Source: a virus. Taken from it: DNA of 23,403 nt. Positions 8,198 through 13,514 of the stretch are shown piece by piece (position 1 is the first letter of the stretch; each line of letters opens with the position of its first letter). Both the position numbers and the translations under genes were made by a program. Below the pieces are notes generated by a model. That model saw only the letters and a list, made by a program, of their open reading frames with translations. It was not told where the DNA came from and did no database searches. Where the stretch lies: the IMG/VR virus record IMGVR_UViG_3300025099_000150, positions 1 through 23,403 of that record; one strand, written 5' to 3'.

Positions 8198-9856
8198 TTA
8201 ATAACCAAATGTTGCATCGCTAGGCTCATATGCAACTCTATCCTTTATTCTGTTTAGGGTTGTATTTAGTGTAGGTTGATTAGATTGCCTAGTCATAATC
8301 ATATATCGTAATGCATCATATGCATGGTCATCTGCTTTTGTATCTACATCTTCTGGGTTTGTTTTTGATGTAGGTATACTTGACAGTGTTCTTATTAAAT
8401 TTGTACAAGTACTAAATATTTTTAGTTTAGGCTCTGCTGTTCTAGGGTCTATCTGTAATCTTCGATGAACTTCTACTTTACCAGAAATTCTATCTCTATC
8501 AGCAGGTAACCAACGAACACCATTGCGTATCATTGTTTCTGCTATACTAGGGCCTAGACCAACTTTATTCCAACAACTTGTATCTAAAATAGATAAAGAC
8601 ATTGGAGGGTCATTTCTTTCCATTTCTAATATCATTTTAGCTAAATCTTCACCTGTATATCCTGCCGAGTACAATTCACGATAAATATAAATATTACCAT
8701 CAAAATCTACTGTACCCCATAATACACAAGATGGAGAAGCATAACCATAGTCAGCCGCTCTAAATCTTTGCCATCCCGCAGGAACTTCTACTGGTTCCAT
8801 AACATGTAAATGTCTAGAAAACTCTGGAAAAGCCGCACCTTCTGCAACTTCCCAATCACCATCTAACAATCTTTTTCTTTCTACGTCTGGTAGTGAACGA
8901 AGCATTGCTTCATACTGACCATCCAACATTAAGTAAGGATTATCTGTTAATCTAGCAGGAATAAACTTTCTTTGGAAAAGAGGTTGTCCTGCTTTTTCAT
9001 GTTGTTCTGGCCATCTATATACTTCACCAGATTCTATATCACCTGCCGCAAATGGTTCATGTGGCGGTGATGGGTCTATATACATTTTCTTTACCCACCA
9101 TCCTCCTAAACCACCGGGGTTGGCTGTACACCTCATATAGGGCTTTATCTCTTGATTTGTAGTTCTTAATCTAGAGCGTAAGTATTCCCAAACATAAGGG
9201 GTAGGGTAATGCGTTACTTCATCAATACCTATCCAATTAAAAGCTTGACCTTGATATCGGGTTACATCTTTATCTCTATCGAGATACGAGAACCATGCAG
9301 TAGCTCCATTAGGAAATATCCACATTGACTTGGATTCCTTAAATACTGCTCCGGGAAATGCTTTCGGATACAATTGCTTGCTTTTATCAATTAGTTCTGT
9401 TAGTTCGTCTAAGGTTCTTCTAATTAGCAAGGCACGATGGTCTGGCAAATGAGCATATCTTAGCAAATCTGCTAGTAACGCATATGATTTACCGCCACCG
9501 GCGGCTCCCCCATACAAAACATCTCTTTCTGGAGATGCTAAAAAGTCTGTTTGTGGCCCTTCATTAGGTTTAAATACCACATTTTCTTGTTCTACTTGTT
9601 CTTTTACTGCTTTAGGTGCTACTTTTAGGTCATCTTCTGTTAAAACAGCAGGATTTTTACCTGTAAGTGTACCTTCTATCTTTTTTAGACCAGATTCTAT
9701 GTATCTAACCTTATCTCTTTGTGCTTTTACTTGTTTTACCTTGTTTTCAGCAGTTTTTTTAGCTTGTCTTAGCTTTTTTTGTGCCGCTTTTCTAGCTTTT
9801 GTCGCTACACTGTAGTTGTATTGACGTTTTGGCTTCGGCGGTGGTACATCATTCAC
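8198..9856 (-). CDS. terL: Terminase large subunit (packaging ATPase-nuclease)
   Basis: This 552-residue protein is the motor that pumps and cuts phage DNA at the portal. The ATPase domain shows Walker A GGAAGGGKS (116-124, Lys123), Walker B NWIGIDE (207-213, Asp212/Glu213) and the coupling-like CTANPGG (243-249). The C-terminal RNase H-fold nuclease has acidic residues in RAADYG (Asp369), ILDTS (Asp425) and DDHAYDALRY (Asp509/510, Asp514). The first 90 residues are an unusual Lys/Gln-rich, probably coiled-coil extension before the ATPase. The start is GTG at 9856, with AGGAG six bases upstream, and it overlaps the stop of the preceding gene by 8 bases, so translation is probably coupled. Confidence 0.97.
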   Translation of the reverse strand: MNDVPPPKPKRQYNYSVATKARKAAQKKLRQAKKTAENKVKQVKAQRDKVRYIESGLKKIEGTLTGKNPAVLTEDDLKVAPKAVKEQVEQENVVFKPNEGPQTDFLASPERDVLYGGAAGGGKSYALLADLLRYAHLPDHRALLIRRTLDELTELIDKSKQLYPKAFPGAVFKESKSMWIFPNGATAWFSYLDRDKDVTRYQGQAFNWIGIDEVTHYPTPYVWEYLRSRLRTTNQEIKPYMRCTANPGGLGGWWVKKMYIDPSPPHEPFAAGDIESGEVYRWPEQHEKAGQPLFQRKFIPARLTDNPYLMLDGQYEAMLRSLPDVERKRLLDGDWEVAEGAAFPEFSRHLHVMEPVEVPAGWQRFRAADYGYASPSCVLWGTVDFDGNIYIYRELYSAGYTGEDLAKMILEMERNDPPMSLSILDTSCWNKVGLGPSIAETMIRNGVRWLPADRDRISGKVEVHRRLQIDPRTAEPKLKIFSTCTNLIRTLSSIPTSKTNPEDVDTKADDHAYDALRYMIMTRQSNQPTLNTTLNRIKDRVAYEPSDATFGY

Positions 9857-10094
9857 TCTTTTCTCCTAATACTTTTTTTCTAAGCCCTTGTGGGGATATT
9901 TTTCTACCGGTTGTGGCAGTGAGCCAACTAGCAACTTCCCTATAAGAGCAAGACTGAAGATAAGTTTTTGCTTTTGTATAAGCCTCAAGCTCCTCTGTGA
10001 TAGGTAATAACGTCTTGGTGTCTTCATCTAGTTTATATCCAAACGGTATGGTTGATGTTTTTCTTGTATTTTGGGTGGTTGTGCTTGTTTCCAT
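9849..10094 (-). CDS. Small helix-turn-helix-like protein preceding terL
   Basis: This 81-residue protein ends in a segment that reads as a DNA-binding helix-turn-helix: SYREVASWLTATTGRKIS (about 50-67), then PQGLRKKV. The centre, PFGYKLDEDTKTLLPITEEL, resembles the linker domain of serine recombinases, but no catalytic domain is present. Its overlap with terL (8 bases) suggests a packaging role, perhaps binding the DNA packaging site; a second, more typical small-terminase candidate is at 11201-11632. The ATG at 10094 has no clear Shine-Dalgarno and lies inside the preceding frame (67-base overlap), so a later start is possible. Function is inferred. Confidence 0.68.
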   Translation of the reverse strand: METSTTTQNTRKTSTIPFGYKLDEDTKTLLPITEELEAYTKAKTYLQSCSYREVASWLTATTGRKISPQGLRKKVLGEKSE

Positions 10095-10216
10095 GCTAAG
10101 TAAATTATAAATTTGTTGTGTAAATCTATTGGTTTTAATAAGTTAGGGTCTTTCTTGTATTTATCCTGTACCCAGTGTCTAAATTCGTTGCTTCTTGTTG
10201 TTAGTGGTCGTTTCAC
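10028..10216 (-). CDS. Small late protein of unknown function
   Basis: This 62-residue frame starts with GTG at 10216, which overlaps the TAG stop of the preceding gene by one base (TAGTG), a standard sign of translational coupling. It has a balanced composition (NEFRHWVQDKYKKDPNLL, then HNKFIIYLAWKQAQPPK) with no low-complexity stretch. It overlaps the next gene (9849-10094) by 67 bases in another frame, a long overlap for this genome. Either the downstream start is later or the two genes are genuinely nested. No family is recognised. Confidence 0.6.
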   Translation of the reverse strand: MKRPLTTRSNEFRHWVQDKYKKDPNLLKPIDLHNKFIIYLAWKQAQPPKIQEKHQPYRLDIN

Positions 10217-10569
10217 TAGTAGTTAGGTTTCCTTACTCCTCCGCCTTTTGCGTAGGTCTTTATCTTTCCGCCTTTATTAAAATTATATAGTTTAGGCTCT
10301 TTATTTACACTAGCGGCTACTGTTCCTGTAGCAGTTGCTTTTCCAAAATCTTTAACAGGTTGTAAATTTTTTTTAACCTTTTTTTTAGTAGTTTCTTTTA
10401 TAGGGCTTAAAATATATTTTTCTGCATCTTTCATATCTAACTTTGACCAAACACTTTTATCTTTTGTTTTCATTAAATTTTTAGCCGCATCATAAGCTTT
10501 TTTGCCATACTTAGCTACTATTTTAGATTTTGATGCTCCTGCTAATAATAATCTAATTACTAATCCCAT
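10216..10569 (-). CDS. Basic small protein A with KGG/VRKP tail
   Basis: This 117-residue basic protein has three parts. The N-terminal helix, MGLVIRLLLAGASKSKIVAKYGKKAYDAAKN split at about residue 20, is nearly identical in pattern to that of the next gene. A Lys-rich middle follows. The tail is KGGKIKTYAKGGGVRKPNY (99-117). N-terminus and tail mark it as a tandem paralogue of 10572-10850. It lies in the late operon just before the packaging genes, so a virion or DNA-packaging role is possible. The short hydrophobic start could be a membrane-active or amphipathic helix. No known family is recognised. Confidence 0.72.
   Translation of the reverse strand: MGLVIRLLLAGASKSKIVAKYGKKAYDAAKNLMKTKDKSVWSKLDMKDAEKYILSPIKETTKKKVKKNLQPVKDFGKATATGTVAASVNKEPKLYNFNKGGKIKTYAKGGGVRKPNY
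10223..10257 (-). repeat. 35-base direct repeat in tail of gene A (copy 1)
   Basis: These 35 bases are identical to 10591-10625. They encode the KTYAKGGGVRKP part of the tail in two tandem paralogues. Exact identity here, against divergence in the middle of the genes, points to recent duplication, gene conversion or strong constraint. Confidence 0.9.
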
Positions 10570-10571
10570 AT

Positions 10572-10850
10572 CTAATATCCTGCTGTCATTTTAGGTTTCC
10601 TTACTCCTCCGCCTTTTGCGTAGGTTTTTACGGAACCACCTTTTTTCTTTTCTAATTTTTTCTTAATACCACTTCCTTCTACAGCGGCTATAGTTGCTAT
10701 TCCTGCTCCTGTTATTGCTAAACCTTTTAAATCTTCTTTATCAGCTTTTTTTAAATCATTTTTAACAGCATTATAAGCTTTCTTCCCATATTTAGCTATT
10801 ATCTTAGATTTTGATACACCTGCTAATATTAATCTTGCTATTACTCCCAT
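10572..10850 (-). CDS. Basic small protein B with KGG/VRKP tail (paralogue of A)
   Basis: This 92-residue protein starts MGVIARLILAGVSKSKIIAK and then YGKKAYNAVK, matching the 117-residue protein at 10216-10569 over the first 30 or so residues. It has a short Gly/Ala/Ile hydrophobic segment at about 43-60 (LAITGAGIATIAAVEG) and ends KGGSVKTYAKGGGVRKP plus six residues (KMTAGY). The whole tail, including KMTAGY, is shared with the otherwise different 111-residue protein upstream. Two bases separate it from each neighbour. The function is unknown. Duplication followed by divergence of the middle is the simplest history. Confidence 0.75.
   Translation of the reverse strand: MGVIARLILAGVSKSKIIAKYGKKAYNAVKNDLKKADKEDLKGLAITGAGIATIAAVEGSGIKKKLEKKKGGSVKTYAKGGGVRKPKMTAGY
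10591..10625 (-). repeat. 35-base direct repeat in tail of gene B (copy 2)
   Basis: Exact copy of 10223-10257, 368 bases away. A third protein-level copy in gene C (about 10872-10906) differs at many synonymous positions: in GGGVRKP, five of seven codons differ between B and C while the protein is unchanged. Confidence 0.9.
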
Positions 10851-10852
10851 AT

Positions 10853-11188
10853 CTAATACCCTGCTGTCATCTTCGGCTTTCGTACTCCGCCACCTTTTGC
10901 GTAGGTTTTTACAGAACCCCCCTTAGAAAAACCTTGGTTTCCTTGTTTTCCTAGATTTGTTGTCTTAATCATGTCTTTACCAGATTTAGGTCTATTCTTA
11001 TTCATTCTAACACCGCCTGCTACATCTGCCATATTAGGCTTATCAGCAAACTTTTTTATTTCTTCTATTTTATCTTTATCCGTTACTTTTTTAGTGTCTT
11101 TCTTTTTATCTAATCTATTAACAATAGTAGTTATAGCTTCAGCAGTAAGCTGAATACCTAACTGTCCTGCCAATGTTGCTATATCCAT
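10853..11188 (-). CDS. Basic small protein C with the same KGG/VRKP tail
   Basis: This 111-residue protein has an N-terminal part unlike A and B (MDIATLAGQLGIQLTAEAIT, then a Lys/Asp-rich stretch). It has a GGVRMNKNRPK segment (58-68) and then the same last 22 residues as protein B (KGGSVKTYAKGGGVRKP plus KMTAGY, with only the residues before them differing). The conserved tail on a different body suggests the tail is a separable module. It lies 12 bases after the small terminase candidate. No family is recognised; a virion or packaging role is inferred from position only. Confidence 0.75.
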   Translation of the reverse strand: MDIATLAGQLGIQLTAEAITTIVNRLDKKKDTKKVTDKDKIEEIKKFADKPNMADVAGGVRMNKNRPKSGKDMIKTTNLGKQGNQGFSKGGSVKTYAKGGGVRKPKMTAGY

Positions 11189-11200
11189 CGTATTCTCCCG

Positions 11201-11632
11201 TTACTCGTTTATAATCTTTTCTTCTTGTTTACTAGGTAATAAGACCACACCATGAATTGCTGTCACATTGTGGTCTACTGTTTCTCTAGAACCTATACCT
11301 ATACGGTTCAAAAGACTTTCTGCGGCTTTTAATCTAAGCTCGCCCTTGGGGGTTGTTCCGTCTTCATCTAAAGCGTTTATTAAGTTGTTAGCCGCTTTCA
11401 TACCATGAGACGCTAGGTAGTTCTGTGTTCGTTCTACTATCTCGTTAGAAACTGAATTAACTAACCAAGAGCGTGATGTTGGTTCATACCCTGCTGTTTT
11501 CATTGCTTGGGGTACACTTCCGCCGTTTTCCATTAGGGCATCAATAAATGCCTCCTGTTTAGGGGTTAGTTCTTTTTTTTGTTTAGGTTTTTGAGGTAGT
11601 AGGTTCATAAATTTTAGTACACTATGCACCAT
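11201..11632 (-). CDS. terS: Terminase small subunit candidate
   Basis: This 143-residue protein is the first gene of the late operon and is the best small-terminase candidate. The segment LTPKQEAFIDALMENGGSV (22-40) followed by PQAMKTAGY is the N-terminal DNA-binding helix-turn-helix typical of Terminase_2-type small subunits. It is followed by a helical oligomerisation-like part (NEIVERTQNYLASHG, then LRLKAAESLLNRIG) and a short acidic end. In the family, this subunit recognises the packaging site and recruits the large subunit. terL lies 1.3 kb downstream, separated by five small genes. AAGGGAGAT precedes ATG at 11632, with GTG at 11629 as an alternative start at better spacing. Confidence 0.82.
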   Translation of the reverse strand: MVHSVLKFMNLLPQKPKQKKELTPKQEAFIDALMENGGSVPQAMKTAGYEPTSRSWLVNSVSNEIVERTQNYLASHGMKAANNLINALDEDGTTPKGELRLKAAESLLNRIGIGSRETVDHNVTAIHGVVLLPSKQEEKIINE

Positions 11633-11698
11633 ATCTCCCTTTTGTTTTTACTAATTAAAGTGGTGGAGTATGTGCTTGTTTTGTACTCACCTTATTAT

Positions 11699-11726
11699 AT
11701 TATACACGATATCTCCTAGTTGTCAA
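11699..11726 (-). promoter_or_regulatory. Late-operon promoter, leftward (TTGACA-N16-TATAAT)
   Basis: Read on the minus strand, TTGACA (11726-11721) and TATAAT (11704-11699) are both perfect sigma70 hexamers with a 16-base spacer. The expected start is near 11692, giving a leader of about 60 bases before the small terminase gene. It faces away from a second perfect promoter at 11757-11784. The shared inverted repeat TTGTCAAGT/ACTTGACAA (11720-11728 and 11755-11763) brackets an A/T-only stretch that could serve as an UP element. Confidence 0.88.
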
Positions 11727-11756
11727 GTTAATTCTAATAAAAAAATTATTTTTTAC

Positions 11757-11784
11757 TTGACAAAATGGCACACAGGTGTATAAT
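11757..11784 (+). promoter_or_regulatory. Divergent promoter, rightward into non-coding DNA
   Basis: TTGACA (11757-11762) and TATAAT (11779-11784) are both perfect sigma70 hexamers, 16 bases apart, with GTGTATAAT as in the leftward promoter. The predicted start is near 11791. No plus-strand gene follows before the minus-strand genes at 12453, so the product should be a non-coding transcript or the initiation event itself may matter, for example as a replication primer. Confidence 0.85.
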
Positions 11785-12020
11785 AGAACTACCCCCTTAC
11801 CCGGGGGCTTACACCCTGTATACAGATAGACCTATAAGGGTTCCCGCAGGGTCAAGCGTTTACTAGTTTACAGGGTAAATTCTATAAAAATATACTGACT
11901 TTGTATAAAGACTCCCCAGTACCCTAGGGTGGCCCACGCCTGCCCCCCTAATAAATCTATATATTCCGCCATTTTATAAGAGGGTAACAAATGACTAATT
12001 GTGACTAATTACAACTACCT

Positions 12021-12080
12021 GTTACGATAATTACAGTTATCATCTAGGATAAATTTAAGTCTGGTACGATAACAGTTATT
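12021..12080. repeat. Direct repeat with GKTACGATAA core, 42-base period
   Basis: GTTACGATAA (12021-12030) and GGTACGATAA (12063-12072) are each followed within three bases by ACAGTTAT. The same GGTACGATA element forms both arms of the inverted repeat at 16271-16328, so it recurs in both major non-coding regions of the window. It could be a binding site; its protein is unknown. Confidence 0.6.
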
Positions 12081-12106
12081 AACATCCTACAAGCAAAAAA
12101 GGGGCT

Positions 12107-12165
12107 TAATCGGGTACGCCCTCGGGTAAACCCGTTAATAATAAAAACCTAATCGGGTACACCCG
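12107..12165. repeat. CGGGT-type dyads and direct repeats, 43-base period
   Basis: TAATCGGGTAC occurs at 12107-12117 and 12150-12160, exactly 43 bases apart. CGGGTAAACCCG (12123-12134) and CGGGTACACCCG (12154-12165) are 12-base dyads of the form CGGGT-N2-ACCCG. Repeated dyads on one face of DNA in non-coding sequence are typical of operators or origin iterons. No regulator is identified. Confidence 0.65.
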
Positions 12166-12389
12166 CCCACGCATAAAAAGCTTAATGACATTTTTTATTA
12201 TATCTAAGGTATTTTTAAGGTCATCCCCAAACTAGTTTCTAATTTATTCTAGCCTTATCCCCTAGCCCATTTGCGAACACTACGAACCCTAAAAAGCCTT
12301 AGATTTACACATATAAACCACTAATTAAACCTAAATGTAAACTAGGGTTAGAACCTCAATAAAACTAGTAAGAACCGCAATAAAACCCG

Positions 12390-12422
12390 AAATAAAAAAC
12401 CCCGCTTTTTAGGGCGGGGCTA
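12390..12422 (-). terminator. Intrinsic terminator, leftward (copy 1)
   Basis: Read on the minus strand, a CCCCGCCC...GGGCGGGG-like hairpin (CCCCGC paired with GCGGGG, short A/T loop) is followed by TTTTTTATTT. It ends the three-gene operon at 12453-13272. The 33 bases are identical to 13342-13374. Confidence 0.92.
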
Positions 12423-12452
12423 GGAAGGAATAATATGAAAGTTTAATAAATA

Positions 12453-12527
12453 TTATTTAAAGTAAAATGCAAGTAAAAAGATACCTACACACATTAAAAG
12501 CATAAATAGGATAAAATCACTTAGCAC
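12453..12527 (-). CDS. Possible 24-residue membrane peptide (copy next to terminator 1)
   Basis: A 75-base frame starts with GTG at 12527, overlapping the end of the preceding gene by 11 bases, with GGGGG five bases upstream. It encodes MLSDFILFMLLMCVGIFLLA plus FYFK, a single predicted transmembrane helix. It stops 31 bases before an intrinsic terminator. An equally long hydrophobic frame precedes the identical terminator at 13342-13374. Hydrophobic short frames arise easily in A/T-rich DNA, so this is tentative. An internal ATG at 12503 would give 16 residues. Confidence 0.35.
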   Translation of the reverse strand: MLSDFILFMLLMCVGIFLLAFYFK

Positions 12528-12762
12528 TAGAACCCCCAAAAGCTTTATTGAAATTTCTGGTTAAGCTTTCACTTGATACGCTTAAATTGTTACAACCTAA
12601 CTTATATAATCTTTTTTGTATCTCCTCTCTAATTAGATTGTGATTTAAATCACCAGTAGGGGTATTTATAATAAAATCATACATATCTGTTAAGGCTTGG
12701 ATTTTACCATGGTCTGAACCTCTTAGAGAACTGGGTTTATTTAGTTTAAGTTTGTATTCCAT
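12517..12762 (-). CDS. Small protein of unknown function
   Basis: This 81-residue protein (MEYKLKLNKPSSLRGSDHGK at the start) looks soluble and mixed alpha/beta, with no cysteine cluster or membrane segment. Its ATG overlaps the stop of the upstream gene by one base (TAATG), so it is translationally coupled as the third gene of the operon 13272-12453. No family is recognised. Confidence 0.75.
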   Translation of the reverse strand: MEYKLKLNKPSSLRGSDHGKIQALTDMYDFIINTPTGDLNHNLIREEIQKRLYKLGCNNLSVSSESLTRNFNKAFGGSSAK

Positions 12763-13004
12763 TACGCCCCCACTTTCTGAACTTGAGAACGCATTTTTTT
12801 ATCAAAAGCGTTATAGGTTAAATCTATTCTAGCAATGAACTTTTTAACGTTAAACCGCTCATTTGAGGCTTGACAGTATTTAATCATTCTATCCAGTTTT
12901 TCATGGAAAGCGATTAAACTATCATAAAAAAACTTATCTTGGGCTAATTCATCAGCCAAAACCTCAAAATGTTTTTGAGTCATATAAGGGGTAATGTTAG
13001 GCAT
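12762..13004 (-). CDS. Small helical protein with HFE/NERFN motifs
   Basis: This 80-residue protein has the pattern QKHFEVLADELAQDK, then a helix, then NERFNVKKFIARID. I recall this arrangement from small proteins common in marine and other phages (HFE-helix followed by F-x-x-x-K/R-F near the end), whose function is unknown. It overlaps the upstream gene by 8 bases and the downstream gene by one base. A soluble, helical, possibly host-takeover or accessory role is all that can be inferred. Confidence 0.78.
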   Translation of the reverse strand: MPNITPYMTQKHFEVLADELAQDKFFYDSLIAFHEKLDRMIKYCQASNERFNVKKFIARIDLTYNAFDKKMRSQVQKVGA

Positions 13005-13272
13005 TAGAACCCCCTAAAAGTCTTTTAACAGTATTTAATTTATTATAATCAACAATGCTTATATCTAAAATTCCTTGGTTATTATTTTCATCAAATAATA
13101 TGATAGTTCGCATTTCTTTATCATTATGGAATAAAGTCTGCGTAACTGGATAGATATACTTAGGGTTAAGATTTTTTAACTTTTCAGTACTTAAACATTG
13201 GTTTCTATTTTCCTTAATAGATTTATTATTTAATCTGATTAATTCAGATTTAGTATAATATTTAGTTGCCAT
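12997..13272 (-). CDS. Small protein of unknown function, first gene of operon
   Basis: This 91-residue Asn/Lys/Leu-rich protein has a C-terminal part (MRTIILFDENNNQGILDISI) suggesting beta strands. It starts with ATG at 13272; GGGAG ten bases upstream is part of a leader (AACAAAGGGAGTTTTTAAAA) that recurs in front of other genes here. A promoter at 13311-13338 lies just upstream, right after the terminator of the preceding operon. No family is recognised. Confidence 0.72.
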   Translation of the reverse strand: MATKYYTKSELIRLNNKSIKENRNQCLSTEKLKNLNPKYIYPVTQTLFHNDKEMRTIILFDENNNQGILDISIVDYNKLNTVKRLLGGSNA

Positions 13273-13310
13273 TTTAAAAACTCCCTTTGTTAAATGGTTT
13301 ATAATCTAAT

Positions 13311-13338
13311 TTTATACAGAAAATTCATTTATTGTAAA
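13311..13338 (-). promoter_or_regulatory. Leftward promoter (TTTACA-N16-TATAAA)
   Basis: On the minus strand TTTACA (13338-13333) and TATAAA (13316-13311) are separated by 16 bases, the same spacing as the consensus promoters at 11.7 kb. It sits between terminator 2 and the gene starting at 13272, where a new transcription unit must begin. Confidence 0.72.
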
Positions 13339-13341
13339 CAC

Positions 13342-13374
13342 AAATAAAAAACCCCGCTTTTTAGGGCGGGGCTA
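13342..13374 (-). terminator. Intrinsic terminator, leftward (copy 2)
   Basis: This 33-base sequence is identical to 12390-12422: a G/C hairpin with an A/T loop followed on the minus strand by TTTTTTATTT. It ends the transcription unit containing the DUF932-like gene. Only four bases separate it from the -35 box of the next promoter. Confidence 0.92.
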
Positions 13375-13386
13375 CTTTTATGCTTA

Positions 13387-13461
13387 TCAGAATATAAGCT
13401 GTAATAAGGATATTAAGAATAATATTAATAATACCCTATACGCCAAGGCAAATAATTCCAT
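13387..13461 (-). CDS. Possible 24-residue membrane peptide (copy next to terminator 2)
   Basis: A 75-base frame starts with ATG at 13461, preceded by GGAG at good spacing, and encodes MELFALAYRVLLILFLISLL plus QLIF, essentially one transmembrane helix. It ends 13 bases before the terminator, in the 140-base gap after the DUF932-like gene. Its length equals that of the hydrophobic frame before terminator 1. Candidates would be a toxin, small lysis or membrane peptide, or a chance frame. Confidence 0.42.
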   Translation of the reverse strand: MELFALAYRVLLILFLISLLQLIF

Positions 13462-13514
13462 AAGTACTCCATGATTTTTTTGTTAGATTTAATATATTTT
13501 ATCATGGGTAACAA

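Larger units (their letters stand above)
11785..12389 (+). ncRNA. Non-coding region with candidate structured transcript
   Basis: No credible gene exists in this 605-base stretch. Immediately at the predicted start of the rightward transcript is a hairpin CCCCC/GGGGG (11792-11796 and 11803-11807). Next comes an 8-base stem ACCCTGTA/TACAGGGT (11813-11820 and 11869-11876), enclosing weaker GACC/GGTC pairing. A perfect palindrome ACCCTAGGGT lies at 11921-11930. Further right are two CGGGT-N2-ACCCG dyads and a stem TTTACA/TGTAAA (12304-12309 and 12336-12341). No clear plus-strand terminator is visible, so the transcript end is unknown. It might be an RNA, a replication origin, a packaging site or a mixture; the sequence alone does not decide. 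Confidence 0.5.

Noticed and set aside
9849-10094. Serine recombinase or integrase
   Set aside because: Only a linker-like phrase is present; no catalytic serine domain, and no attachment site was seen.
11785-12389. tRNA or CRISPR array in the large gap
   Set aside because: No T-loop or acceptor pattern and no regular repeat-spacer structure; the repeats are few and differ in sequence.
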